Assembly: GCF_000720255.1 (NCBI RefSeq)
Contig: NZ_JOJE01000031.1
Location: forward strand, 79,472 to 143,471
Reading direction: 5' to 3'
DNA: 64,000 bases
Source: Streptomyces griseus subsp. griseus
GTDB taxonomy: Bacteria; Actinomycetota; Actinomycetes; Streptomycetales; Streptomycetaceae
The position numbers and the translations under genes were made by a program. Under the pieces are notes generated by a model. That model was not told the DNA's origin and did no database searches. It saw only the letters and a list, made by a program, of their open reading frames with translations. Below are positions 34,767 through 43,735 of the stretch, piece by piece; the first letter of the stretch is position 1; each line of letters starts with the position of its first letter.

Positions 34767-34805
34767 GGGCGTGCCTGCCTGGGTCCGCTGGGACCGGGCA
34801 CGCCC
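34767..34805. terminator. Hairpin between convergent genes
   Basis: GGGCGTGCC (34767-34775) pairs with GGCACGCCC (34797-34805), with inner pairing GGTCC/GGACC. It lies between the ChvE-like and exported peptidase genes. Confidence 0.7.
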
Positions 34806-34815
34806 GTCGCGGCTC

Positions 34816-36429
34816 TCATGAGGAGGGCCGGGCGCAGGTGATGTCCGTGGTGGGCAGGTGGCCGGTGGCCAGGTAGGTGTTGACCGTCGTATCGACGCAG
34901 GAGCTGCCGAAGACGCCGTACACGGCGTGCTGGTCCGCGCCGCGGAGGGTGATCAGACGGGAGGAGCGGTTCATGCGGCGTACTTCCCGAGCACTCTCGT
35001 ACGTGGTGCGCGGGTCGCCCGTCGCGTTGACGAGCAGCGCCGGCAGGTCGCCCCGGACCGAGGTCGGTCGCTCGCGCGGCGGGTCCCAGAAGGCGCACGG
35101 CCCGATGTTGTTCGCGACGGGACCGAACAACGCGTCCCGTTCGCGGGCCCGTTGGACGTCGCGCCAGTATGTATCGGGGTCGCGCGGTGCGGCCACGTCG
35201 CCGCACAGGATCGCCGTCTGGACGCTGCCGTAGGCGGATTCGGATCCGCTCAGCAGGAAGTGGAGCGTTGCGGCCAGCCCTGGCGAAGGCGTGACCCTGT
35301 GGCCGTCGGCGGCCCGCCGCATGTCCCGCACGGCCTGCGCGAGATCGGCGTACGCGGTGTCGTTGTCCTGTGAGAGGCCGCTGAAGACGATGACGGGCAT
35401 GACGTGTTCGTCCACCCGGTGGTCACCGATCGGCAGGGGCGTGCGTCCGGCCGCCGTCTGAATCCGGTCCACGACGGCCAGCACCGCCTCCCGGGTACGG
35501 CCGAGACCGTAAGTGGTGTCACGGGCGGCGGCCCAGTCGGCCCAGCCCTCGAGGGCGTGCCGGTTGGCCGGTTCCGTGCCGCGCAGCAGCCGGGGGCTGT
35601 AGCGGCTGGGGGCGGCGACTCCGTCGAGCACGACCCGGTCGGTGCGGCCGGGGAACATCGTGGCGTACACCTGGCCGAGGTAACTGCCGTACGAGTAGCC
35701 GAGGTAGGAGATCCTGCGCTCGCCGAGCGCGGCGCGGACGACGTCCATGTCGCGCGCGGTGTTCCGGGTGCTGGCGTACGGCAGTACGTCACCCGCGTAC
35801 GTCCGGCACCGACGGGCGAGTTCCTCCGCGAACGCAGCCTGACGATCGAACCCGGCGCGGTCGGCCCCCGCGCCGCGTACGAAGGAGCCGGTGGGCCAGT
35901 GGCAGTCCAGCGGCGTGCTGCGGCCGACGAAACGGGGGTCCACGCCCACCACGTCGTAGCGTTCACCGACCTGCCGCATCGCCGTACGCACCCACGGCGG
36001 GTCGCCGATCGTCTGTCCTCCGGGGCCGCCGCCGTTGAGCAGCAGCGCGCCGACGCGACGGTCCGTGTCGGTGGCCCTTATCCGCGAGATCGCGACGGTG
36101 ATCGTACGTCCGTCCGGGTCGTCGTAGTTCAACGGGACGGTGACATCGGCACATCGGGCGCCCGCCTGCTGCAGTTCCTTGCCGGTCTCGTCGTCGGGTC
36201 CGAGCAGGCAGCTCTTCCAGGCGAGGTGCTGGTGGTGGTAGCGGGCGAGGGGGTCGGCTGTCGCGCGGGCGGGTTCGGCGGCGGCGGGCGGTGCGGCGAG
36301 GGCGAGCGCGCCGACGAGGCCCAGGGCGGCCCCCGCCGCGGTGCGCCGCACGAGCCGGTGCAGGGCGCCGACGGCCGGTTTGCGCGGGGACGACGGCGTT
36401 GAGGTGACGGGGAGGGTGGAGCCGGTCAT
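34816..36429 (-). CDS. Secreted alpha/beta-hydrolase (tripeptidyl-aminopeptidase-like)
   Basis: 537 residues with an Arg-containing N-region and hydrophobic signal (A-A-L-G-L-V-G-A-L-A-L-A-A-P-P-A-A-A). H-L-A-W-K-S-C, then A-D-V-T-V-P-L-N-Y-D-D-P-D-G-R-T-I-T-V-A-I-S-R, nucleophile S246 in G-Y-S-Y-G-S, Asp in A-T-G-D-P-R-T-T-Y-E-S-A and His in G-A-D-Q-H-A-V-Y-G match streptomycete tripeptidyl aminopeptidases (S33). It would cleave peptides outside the cell. ATG 36429 shares a base with the stop of the upstream serine hydrolase (TGATG): a two-gene operon. Confidence 0.88.
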   Translation of the reverse strand: MTGSTLPVTSTPSSPRKPAVGALHRLVRRTAAGAALGLVGALALAAPPAAAEPARATADPLARYHHQHLAWKSCLLGPDDETGKELQQAGARCADVTVPLNYDDPDGRTITVAISRIRATDTDRRVGALLLNGGGPGGQTIGDPPWVRTAMRQVGERYDVVGVDPRFVGRSTPLDCHWPTGSFVRGAGADRAGFDRQAAFAEELARRCRTYAGDVLPYASTRNTARDMDVVRAALGERRISYLGYSYGSYLGQVYATMFPGRTDRVVLDGVAAPSRYSPRLLRGTEPANRHALEGWADWAAARDTTYGLGRTREAVLAVVDRIQTAAGRTPLPIGDHRVDEHVMPVIVFSGLSQDNDTAYADLAQAVRDMRRAADGHRVTPSPGLAATLHFLLSGSESAYGSVQTAILCGDVAAPRDPDTYWRDVQRARERDALFGPVANNIGPCAFWDPPRERPTSVRGDLPALLVNATGDPRTTYESAREVRRMNRSSRLITLRGADQHAVYGVFGSSCVDTTVNTYLATGHLPTTDITCARPSS

Positions 36430-37661
36430 CAGGTGGTCCTTTCGGAAGGCCTGTGCTCGCAGAGGGACTTGTCGACGAGGTCCAGGAAGTCGAGCTCGGC
36501 CTGGAGGGTGGCGGGCACCTCATTGAGGGCGACGGCGACGCTGCGGAGACGACCGCCGTTGGTGTCGTTGGTGCCTCCAGGGCCGATGGCGATCAGGGCC
36601 CGGTGGCCGCCCGGCACCGTCCCCGCATGCCCCCACCACGTCCCGCCGCAGGACAGGGGGGAGGAGATCAGGCCCAGCCCGTAGCGGGCGCCGGGCCAGA
36701 GGCGGTCGGGATCGGCGGCCACGGTTCGCCGCATCTGGGCCAGTTGGGCCGGGGGCAGCAGGCGGCCGCCGAGCAGGGCCCTGCCGAACCGCGTCAGGTC
36801 GGCCGGCGTGGAGACGAGGGCTCCGCCGACCCCTCCGAAGGTCATGTTCCAGGAGGTGCCGTCGACGCGTCGGCCGTCCTCGCCGGTGAAGTAGCTGTGG
36901 GAGTACGGCCCTTGCACTCGGGTGCCGTCACCGGGCCAGTAGGTGTCGCGCAGGCCCAGTGGGGTGATGATGCGGCGGGCGATCTCCGTCTCGGGGGCAC
37001 GGCCGGTGACCTCGCGGACGATCATGCCGAGGACCAGGTAGTTGGTGGTGGCGTAGTGCCATTGCCCCTGGGGGCGCGGCAGTTCGAGAGCGCGGGTGAC
37101 GAGGTCGCGCGGCTCGAAGTGGCGGTATCGCAGGCGCTCGGGGTGGGCCCATTCGGGAGCGTCGAGATAGTCGGGCAGTCCGCTGGTGTGCTGCAGGAGT
37201 TGACGTACGGTGATCCGGGCGCCGTGGTGGCCGTGCCCGTGTATCAGACCGGGCAGGTAGCGCTCGACGGGGTCCTCGAGCGAGAGGCGGCGCTCGGCTA
37301 CGAGTTGCAGGACGACCGTCGCGGTGAACGTCTTGGTCACGCTGCCCACGCGCAGCCGGTCGGCGGCGTTCATGGGGCGTCCGGTGCGGAGATCCGCCGT
37401 TCCGGCGGCCTCGGCCCAGCGCCCGCAGGGGCCGTCCGCGGTGGGGTCAGTGATCAGGACCGCGGCACCGGCGATCCCGTCGCGGTCGGTGAGGACGTTC
37501 AGCGCGCGGCGAGCCTGGTCGTGTGTACCGCAGTCGGCGGTAGAAGGTGGACCCGGCGCCTGTGCCGTCGCCACCGGGCCGGTGGCCAGGACCATGACAG
37601 CGGCCAGGACTGCGAGGGCGGTGCGCCTGCCGGGCGCGGGATTTCGTAAGAGGGTGGGCAT
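36429..37661 (-). CDS. Exported serine hydrolase (class C beta-lactamase / D-Ala-D-Ala carboxypeptidase type)
   Basis: 410 residues with a signal peptide (A-L-A-V-L-A-A-V-M-V-L-A-T-G-P-V-A-T-A-Q-A). S107 in G-S-V-T-K gives the SxxK nucleophile motif, Y-A-T-T-N-Y the YxN motif, and G-H-A-G-T-V-P-G the third-motif position. L-L-Q-H-T-S-G-L-P-D-Y is typical of the family. It acts outside the cell as a peptidase or esterase. Precedes the tripeptidyl-aminopeptidase-like gene in one operon, so a joint role in peptide or cell-wall turnover is likely. Confidence 0.88.
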   Translation of the reverse strand: MPTLLRNPAPGRRTALAVLAAVMVLATGPVATAQAPGPPSTADCGTHDQARRALNVLTDRDGIAGAAVLITDPTADGPCGRWAEAAGTADLRTGRPMNAADRLRVGSVTKTFTATVVLQLVAERRLSLEDPVERYLPGLIHGHGHHGARITVRQLLQHTSGLPDYLDAPEWAHPERLRYRHFEPRDLVTRALELPRPQGQWHYATTNYLVLGMIVREVTGRAPETEIARRIITPLGLRDTYWPGDGTRVQGPYSHSYFTGEDGRRVDGTSWNMTFGGVGGALVSTPADLTRFGRALLGGRLLPPAQLAQMRRTVAADPDRLWPGARYGLGLISSPLSCGGTWWGHAGTVPGGHRALIAIGPGGTNDTNGGRLRSVAVALNEVPATLQAELDFLDLVDKSLCEHRPSERTT

Positions 37662-38458
37662 GTGACGTCACGTTAGGCTCGGGGCGCCGCGTGATCACTC
37701 CGGCAGGCATGTGCTTCACAGTTGCGGGCTGCCCCAGCGGGGAAGCGGGAGCAAACCCCCTCGACGGCTGACGCTGCCGCTGGTAGGAGCGGCGTCGCGC
37801 GATCTGTCATACGGAAAGCCGGCCGGCCCCGTACTTCGCTCGACAGCCAGGTCGAAAGGCCGAGACGTGGCAGGCATCGACCGCGGACGCGGAGCAGACG
37901 CTCCGGCGCCGAGGTGAGCCGCAGTGACTCGGGGTGCACCGCGTAGGCTGCGGACCGCTGCGGGCCGCTCCCGCCGAGGTACAGCGCTTCGGCGGTCGCC
38001 GCGGAGTGCGAGCGCTGAGCAGCGGCCCGTCGGGGCGCAGTGGTGGACTCTCAGGCGTCGGCAAGCTCGGCGTTCGCGCGTTCGCGCGCTGTGTGACCAG
38101 GCCCAGCACGCGGCCCGCGACGGCGAGGTCCTCGGCCGGAACACCGGCGTACAGCCGCGCTGCCCTGAATTACTTCGACAACGAGCGGGGCAACGTCCTC
38201 GCGGCCAACGTGGAGAACCAGTGGGCGGCCATCACGAGGTTCGTGCGTGACGCGTGAGCGAATCCGTCGGACCAAAGCACCACCATCATGGGCCACACCG
38301 TCCGCACCATCGCGGCACTGCTCTACTACATCGGCTTCGTCGAGGCGAAGGGGTCCATCACGCACGGGCAGGAATGACCCACAGGCGTGTGACGGCCCGG
38401 CGGATTCTTGCGTCGGGCCGTTTCTCACGCCGTGCGCAGCACGCAGTCGTTCGCGGCG
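37662..38458. other. 800-base stretch without a recognised gene
   Basis: Several short frames exist, none with clear family identity. One plus-strand frame ends R-A-A-L-N-Y-F-D-N-E-R-G-N-V-L-A-A-N-V-E at about 38257. A 29-codon frame at 38288-38377 reads M-G-H-T-V-R-T-I-A-A-L-L-Y-Y-I-G-F-V-E-A. Both look protein-like in composition and may be debris of a lost gene, but I cannot name it. Confidence 0.4.
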
Positions 38459-40321
38459 TCAGCCGCCGCTGGAGACGCTCCAGGCCTGGTTCGTACCGCC
38501 GGTGCAGCTCCACAGTTGGGCCTTGGATCCGTTCGCCGTTCCCTGGGCCGTGATGTCGAGGCAGAGACCGGAGAGGTCGTTGGTGACACTGCCATCGGCG
38601 TGGAAGGTCCACTGTTGGCTGGTGGTGCCGTTGCAGCCCCAGGTGATGACCTTGGTGCCGTTGGCGGTGCCGTTGCCGTCCGCGCCGAGGCACTTGCCGG
38701 CGATCCGCAGTTCACGGCCGGCGGAGTACGTGTACTTCTGGTTGGCGTTGGTCGCCCCGCAGTCCCAGATGATCTGCTGGACTCCGTCGGCCGGGTTGTT
38801 CGCGTCGTCCAGGCAGCGGTTCGATCCCTGCCCCACGATCTGCGCGGCGCCGTTCTGGGAGCTCTTGGTGAAGGTGACCGTGGCGTGCGAGGGGAGCCTG
38901 TAGGAGAAGGAACCGGCCCCGTTCCAGGTGGCGGTGAAGGTGGTGGCGGAGGAGTTGTTGTTGTACGCCACCAACACCTCACCGCCGTCCGGGTTCTTGT
39001 AGGCCTGCGCCCAGATGCCACCGCCGTCGGAGTAGCCGATGCGCGTCGCGCCGGGGACGACGAACTTCGAGAACTGGCCCAGCTGGTAGTAGTTGTCGGT
39101 GTAGGTGACGTTGCCCGTCGACTGGTCCACGGTGACCAGGCCGGTGCAGTTGTCGCAGCCGACGCCCATCTTGGGGCCGCCGTTCGTGTCCAGCGCGAGG
39201 TTCCACAGCAGTGCGCCGTTGCCCCAGTTGAAGGTGGATTCCAGGGCGAGCTGGGCGGCGTTCATCGGCGCGATCCCCGGGCCGGTGGAGCACTCGCTCT
39301 CGTAAAGCCGCTTGTCGGGGTAGGAGTTGTGGATCGTGGTCATCTTGCCGAGGTCGTTCTGGTAGCAGTGCCACGCCGTGCCGTACATCGCGTCGCGCGC
39401 CGCCTGGTTGCCCATCAGCGTGTTGGCGTAATTGGTGTCCACGTGGTCGGCGTCCCCGCCGAGGATCTTCGTGTCGCTCAGCCCTGCCTGCTGCAGCGCC
39501 GGAGCCAGGTTGTCGGCGATGAAGGTCGCCTCGTTGCTCGCGGGCCACAGCATGGCCGAGTACGTGGACGGGGAGATGGTCGGCTCGTTCTGCGGGGTGA
39601 CACCCCAGACGTTGACGCCCTTCGCCTTGTACTCCTGGAGGAACTTCACGTAGTACTGCGCCAGCGGCCCGTACATGTCGGAGCGCAGGGTGCCGTTGTT
39701 CGTGCCCAGCATGGTGTTGGTCGTCTTCATCCACGCCGGCGGGCTCCAGTCGTTGGCGAAGAGCTTCATCGCCGGGTTGAGCGCCTGGGCCTGCTTGATG
39801 ACCGGGATGACGTAGGCGTCGTCGTGCGCGGTGGAGAAGTTCGCCAGGGTGGGGTCGGCGACGCCGCCGTTGTCGTCGTAGGAATAGGTGCCGGGGCTGC
39901 CGGGCGGGGTCGCTGTGTAGTCGGACGAGCCCATCGGCACCCGCATCAGGGACAGGCCGATGCCGGATCCCCTGGTGAAGAGGGCGCGCATGACACGGTC
40001 GCGGGTGGCCGCGCTGAGCTTGTTCTGCAGCAGATAGGTGGAGGTGTCCGTGAAGGCGGCCCCGAACCCGTCGATGGTCTGGAGCGTCTTCGTGTCGTCC
40101 ACCGACAGGTTCACGGTCCCCGAGGACACCGGCCCGAGCGTGATGCCCGGCTGCGGTGTCAGCGCCTGGCTCAGGTCCGCGGTCGTCAGTGTCGCCCCGA
40201 TCATCGTGTCCGCGGCGGCGTTGGCCTGGGTCGGCGCGAGCAGCGCCAGCCCGCCGAAGGCGGCCATGGTCAACGCGGTGAGCTGCGCACCGGCGCTGCG
40301 GAATCGACGTCTGAGAAGCAT
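38459..40321 (-). CDS. Secreted GH30-family glycosidase with ricin-type lectin domain
   Basis: About 620 residues from ATG 40321, with a signal peptide ending T-Q-A-N-A-A. The GH30 barrel plus beta side-domain has I-D-G-F-G-A-A-F-T-D-T-S, R-V-P-M-G-S-S-D-Y, acid/base E246 in T-P-Q-N-E-P and nucleophile E343 in L-Y-E-S-E-C. A C-terminal CBM13/ricin trefoil (about residue 490 on) has N-R-C-L-D-D, K-C-L-G-A-D and L-C-L-D-I repeats. Related enzymes cleave beta-glucosyl, beta-1,6-glucan or fucosyl/galactosyl linkages; the exact substrate is open. GAGGGAC precedes the start. It stands alone with no regulator beside it. Confidence 0.87.
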   Translation of the reverse strand: MLLRRRFRSAGAQLTALTMAAFGGLALLAPTQANAAADTMIGATLTTADLSQALTPQPGITLGPVSSGTVNLSVDDTKTLQTIDGFGAAFTDTSTYLLQNKLSAATRDRVMRALFTRGSGIGLSLMRVPMGSSDYTATPPGSPGTYSYDDNGGVADPTLANFSTAHDDAYVIPVIKQAQALNPAMKLFANDWSPPAWMKTTNTMLGTNNGTLRSDMYGPLAQYYVKFLQEYKAKGVNVWGVTPQNEPTISPSTYSAMLWPASNEATFIADNLAPALQQAGLSDTKILGGDADHVDTNYANTLMGNQAARDAMYGTAWHCYQNDLGKMTTIHNSYPDKRLYESECSTGPGIAPMNAAQLALESTFNWGNGALLWNLALDTNGGPKMGVGCDNCTGLVTVDQSTGNVTYTDNYYQLGQFSKFVVPGATRIGYSDGGGIWAQAYKNPDGGEVLVAYNNNSSATTFTATWNGAGSFSYRLPSHATVTFTKSSQNGAAQIVGQGSNRCLDDANNPADGVQQIIWDCGATNANQKYTYSAGRELRIAGKCLGADGNGTANGTKVITWGCNGTTSQQWTFHADGSVTNDLSGLCLDITAQGTANGSKAQLWSCTGGTNQAWSVSSGG

Positions 40322-40589
40322 GGAAGGGTCCCTCTTCCCGCCCTGGCCCCTCATCGTCCCGCGTCCCCGGACACGCCTTTGTAAGGGCCGTTGATTAAGT
40401 GGCCCAAACTGTCGGGGGTCAAGGGGACACGCGTCAATCCCGGCGACACGAAAGGCTTTCGTCACATCTTCGGCGGCGGACTTGTCCAGCTGGACGGTGT
40501 CTTCCGAGCAACGGGACGACCGGCGAGGGCATCAGTGGCGTGGTCGCACGCTCGACGCCCTCCTGGCCGCGGAGCCGACCTGCGAGGGC

Positions 40590-41555
40590 TCAGCCGCCCG
40601 TCAACCGCCGGACCGGCGTACCGGCGAGGAACGCGGTGATGTCTTCCACCGCTTCCGTGTAGAAGGTGCGGTAGTTCCGCTCGGTGACGTAGCCGAGGTG
40701 CGGGGTGGCGAGCACGTTCGGTCGGGAGCGCAGGGGGTCGTCGGCGGGGAGCGGCTCAGTCTCGAAGACGTCGAGCCCGGCCCCGGCGATCCATCCCTCG
40801 CGCAGGGCGCGCAGGAGTGCCGTTCGGTCGACGATGGCGGCGCGGGACGTGTTGATCAGGTGGGCGTGCGGGCGCATGGCACGCAGCTCCGGCTCGCCGA
40901 GCAGGCCGCGCGTGCGGTCGGACAGGACGAGGTGGATCGACACGAAGTCGCTGCGACGCAGCAGGTCCTCCTTGCCGTGCGTCAGTTGGGCACCGGCTTC
41001 GGTCGCTCGCTCGGCGGTGAGGTTCTCGCTCCAGGCGAGGACCTCCATGCCGAACGCGGTGGCGACACGGGCGACCCGGGTACCGATCTTGCCGAGTCCG
41101 AGCAGGCCCAGGGTCCGGCCGTGCAGATCCTGGCCGACGGTGGACTGCCAGGGGCCGCCCTCGCGCAGGGCCCGGTTCTCGGCGGTGACGTGCCGGGCGA
41201 GGCCCAGGAGAAGTGCCCAGGTCAGTTCGACGGGCGGGGTGGAGCTGCTTCCCGTGCCGCAGACGGTCACACCCTGGGCCGTGGCCGCGGCGAGGTCGAT
41301 GGAGGCGTTGCGCATACCGGTGGTCACCAGCAGGCGCAGTCGGGGCAGGCGGCGCAGCAGGTCGGCGTCGAAGGGGGTACGCTCCCGCATGGCGACGACG
41401 ATCTCGCAGTCGGCGAGCTCTTCCACGAGCTTGTCCCGGTCGGTGATGTTCTCGCGGAGCGTGCGGACGTCGACCCGGCCGGCGAGGGGGCTCCAGTCCG
41501 CAAGGGTCAGGGCGGCGCCCTGGTAGTCGTCCAGCACAGCGCAGTGGAGGGTCAT
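40590..41555 (-). CDS. D-2-hydroxyacid dehydrogenase family protein
   Basis: 321 residues. M-T-L-H-C-A-V-L-D-D-Y-Q opens the protein. L-G-L-L-G-L-G-K-I-G-T-R-V is the NAD-binding GxGxxG; I-N-T-S-R-A-A-I-V (catalytic Arg), A-G-L-D-V-F-E-T-E-P-L-P (Glu) and A-T-P-H-L-G-Y (His) complete the catalytic triad. It would reduce a 2-keto acid reversibly; substrate unknown. ATG 41555 is chosen by homology. The open frame extends upstream to 42224 only because stops are rare at this GC content. Unlike the fragment at 21.2 kb this copy is whole. Confidence 0.9.
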   Translation of the reverse strand: MTLHCAVLDDYQGAALTLADWSPLAGRVDVRTLRENITDRDKLVEELADCEIVVAMRERTPFDADLLRRLPRLRLLVTTGMRNASIDLAAATAQGVTVCGTGSSSTPPVELTWALLLGLARHVTAENRALREGGPWQSTVGQDLHGRTLGLLGLGKIGTRVARVATAFGMEVLAWSENLTAERATEAGAQLTHGKEDLLRRSDFVSIHLVLSDRTRGLLGEPELRAMRPHAHLINTSRAAIVDRTALLRALREGWIAGAGLDVFETEPLPADDPLRSRPNVLATPHLGYVTERNYRTFYTEAVEDITAFLAGTPVRRLTGG

Positions 41556-42111
41556 ACCGCCATTCTGCCTTTCGGGCATCTGTACGCCGGGTGCGGGACG
41601 GGCCGCTCCCCCGAGCAGAACGGCCTCTCCGCCACCCATGAGCGGAAAGCCGCGCGGGAGGCGGGAGCAGCCGGTGGCGGCGAGGGGCAACGGCTGGGTG
41701 GAGGCGCCCAGGTCGCCGGGGCCGAAGGCGGTCAGAACCCATTCGCCTACGTGCTGAGGTTGCGCTCGCAGCACGGCAGCGCGCGAACACCGTCCGCGTC
41801 CCCGAGGGACCGCGCGCCTTCCACCCGCGTCAGCGGAATTCTGCCCTCCCGGACGGCATCGGCGGCCACCGCCGGAAGACGCGGGGTCGCCTCGCTGTTG
41901 GCCGGCACGACAGCCTAGTCTGCGGCCGCAGGACGAAGTGCTTGAAGCCGGGCCCGGCGGGCGTCGTCGGTCCGGCCGTCCTAGATGTCGTCTGCGCGGT
42001 ACGGGCCGGTACCCGTGGCCTTCCAGTCGCCGTCCGGGCGGGTGACCACGGACTGGGCGGTCTCGTCGGTGTACCAACGACATGGAGCCGTCGTCCGACA
42101 CCTCTCCCCCA
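41556..42111. other. Gene-poor stretch with possible debris
   Basis: 556 bases with no confident gene. On the minus strand a frame ends Y-T-D-E-T-A-Q-S-V-V-T-R-P-D-G-D-W-K (stop at 41981). Another short one from GTG near 41907 reads V-P-A-N-S-E-A-T-P-R-L-P-A-V-A-A-D-A-V-R. Both look like remnants. No ribosome sites or families recognised. Confidence 0.35.
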
Positions 42112-42255
42112 TCACTCGGCCAGCAGTCGGCGCAGCCAGCGGATCCGGGCCGCGCGGGCGTCCACGGAGAGGGCCGCCTCTGGGACGAAGCTGTCGAATC
42201 CATGGAAACCACCCGGCCATACATGCAGTTCCGCGACCCCGGCGCCGACCGTCTA
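42112..42255 (-). pseudogene. C-terminal fragment of an alpha/beta-hydrolase (esterase)
   Basis: Reads G-V-A-E-L-H-V-W-P-G-G-F-H-G-F-D-S-F-V-P-E-A, then R-I-R-W-L-R-R-L-L-A-E and stop at 42112. This is the last segment of hormone-sensitive-lipase-type esterases and includes the catalytic-His block G-F-H-G-F. Everything before it is missing. Confidence 0.65.
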
Positions 42256-42325
42256 CGCCCTGCTCGCTACCGGTAGGCGTGTCAGGGAGTTCTCGTTGGC
42301 GGAGCCTCGGAAGGAAATGGGTCCC

Positions 42326-43330
42326 TCACGTCATCCTGACGACGACCTTGCCGGCTTTCGCGCGCCCTGCCGCGAAGTACTCCAGCGCTTCCGGGATCGA
42401 GTTGAAAGGGAAGACGGTGTCGATGACGGGTCGGATCTTCCCGGTCTCGATGAGCGCGGTGAGCTCACGAAGTTGGTCTCCGCTGGCCTTCATGAACAGA
42501 AAGGAATACGTGACGCCGCGTCGCCGGGCGCGCCAGCGGGTCTGGAAGCTCAGTGCGGACATCGCCAGCCGGATAACCGGATTCGCGCCCAGCTCCCTGC
42601 CGAAGGCGGCGTCGGGAGGGCCCACGACACTGATGATCTTTCCGCCCGGTTTCAGTACGTCCAGAGACTTCTTCAGGGTCTCGCCACCGAGCGGGTCCAG
42701 GACCACGTCGTAGTCGTGCAGGACCGTCTCGAATGCCTGCTTCTTGTAGTCGACGGCGACGTCTGCGCCCAGGCTCTTCACCACGTCGATGTTGGCCGTA
42801 CTCGTGGTGGTGGCCACATGTGCGCCCAGCTGCTTCGCCAGCTGGATGGCGATCGTGCCCAGGCCGCCGGAGCCCGCATGGATGAGGACCTTCTGGCCCG
42901 GTTGGACGTGTGCCCGCTCGACCAGCACCTGCCACGAGGTCAGGGCGACCAGGGGAAGGGACGCGGCCTCCTCCATGCTCAGCGTGGCCGGCTTGATCGC
43001 CAAGTCGTCCTGGTGCACCGCGATGAGCTCGGCGAACGTGCCGATCCGGTCCTTGCGGGGCCGCGCGTAGACCTCGTCGCCCACCGTGAACCGCGTGACG
43101 GCCGCACCGATCCTGACCACGGTCCCAGCCAGGTCGTTGCCCAGGATGAACGGGACCCGGTACGGCAGGATCGTCTTCATCTCTCCGTCCCGGATCATGC
43201 GGTCGAGCGGGTTGATGCTCACGGCACGAACCTGGACCAGTACGTCGTCCGCGCCCAGCTGCGGTTCCGGCGCCTCACCGGCACGCAGGCCGGCCCCGCT
43301 GCCGTATCGGTCGACCAGGAAGGCCCTCAT
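42326..43330 (-). CDS. NADP-dependent quinone oxidoreductase (zinc-free MDR)
   Basis: 334 residues. M-R-A-F-L-V-D-R-Y-G, V-S-I-N-P-L-D, G-N-D-L-A-G-T-V, V-L-I-H-A-G-S-G-G-L-G-T-I-A-I-Q-L-A-K (nucleotide binding) and the absence of zinc cysteines place it among quinone/enone reductases. AAGGAGA precedes ATG 43330. A perfect AT-rich palindrome lies about 57 bases upstream. It probably detoxifies quinones or enones under control of a TetR-type repressor, of which a remnant lies just upstream. Confidence 0.9.
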   Translation of the reverse strand: MRAFLVDRYGSGAGLRAGEAPEPQLGADDVLVQVRAVSINPLDRMIRDGEMKTILPYRVPFILGNDLAGTVVRIGAAVTRFTVGDEVYARPRKDRIGTFAELIAVHQDDLAIKPATLSMEEAASLPLVALTSWQVLVERAHVQPGQKVLIHAGSGGLGTIAIQLAKQLGAHVATTTSTANIDVVKSLGADVAVDYKKQAFETVLHDYDVVLDPLGGETLKKSLDVLKPGGKIISVVGPPDAAFGRELGANPVIRLAMSALSFQTRWRARRRGVTYSFLFMKASGDQLRELTALIETGKIRPVIDTVFPFNSIPEALEYFAAGRAKAGKVVVRMT

Positions 43331-43386
43331 CGTTGTCTCCTTTTTGCCGCAGGCGGACCAGGGGCCGGTGCGCCGAGATCAAAGAA

Positions 43387-43400
43387 ATTACGATCGTAAT
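43387..43400. promoter_or_regulatory. Operator palindrome ATTACGATCGTAAT
   Basis: Perfect 14-base palindrome in an AT-rich promoter island (43381-43411), between the oxidoreductase and the TetR remnant. TetR-type operators have this form. Confidence 0.65.
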
Positions 43401-43590
43401 ATTAAATTTACCGTCAGTAGACCGCAACTCGGTCCTCTCGTCGGGAAGTGACCACACCCACGACGGACACGAGAGGGAACCTCAAGGGTCGGCTGCCCGC
43501 GGGCGGTCGCCCATCGTGCCGCGCGGCTGCCGGCTTCGGCTGCGAGACGGGCGCGTACCCGCGAGCGACGTGGCCATACGGTTGCGTTCG

Positions 43591-43735
43591 TCAGTTCGCG
43601 CTCGCGGCGCACTCAGGCTCGACGACGCCCAGCAGTATGAGGGTGTTCCGGACGCCCTGATCGAGGACTTCGTCGGCGAGTTGCCGGTCGGTGAGGGCTC
43701 GGGAGTGTACGAGGCGACGTGGTGACCTCATACAA
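43591..43735 (-). pseudogene. C-terminal remnant of a TetR regulator
   Basis: The minus strand reads H-S-R-A-L-T-D-R-Q-L-A-D-E-V-L-D-Q-G-V-R, then N-T-L-I-L-L-G and stop at 43591. This closely parallels the end of the intact TetR at 44604-45176 (L-S-R-A-L-S-D-Q-R-S-A-D-E-V-L-E-H-G-I-E). The DNA-binding part is gone, cut where the hydrolase gene begins on the other strand. Confidence 0.6.

Noticed and set aside
40590..42224. 544-codon frame including the hydroxyacid dehydrogenase
   Set aside because: Family homology begins at M-T-L-H-C-A-V at 41555. The extension is Arg/Gly-rich readthrough with no homology.
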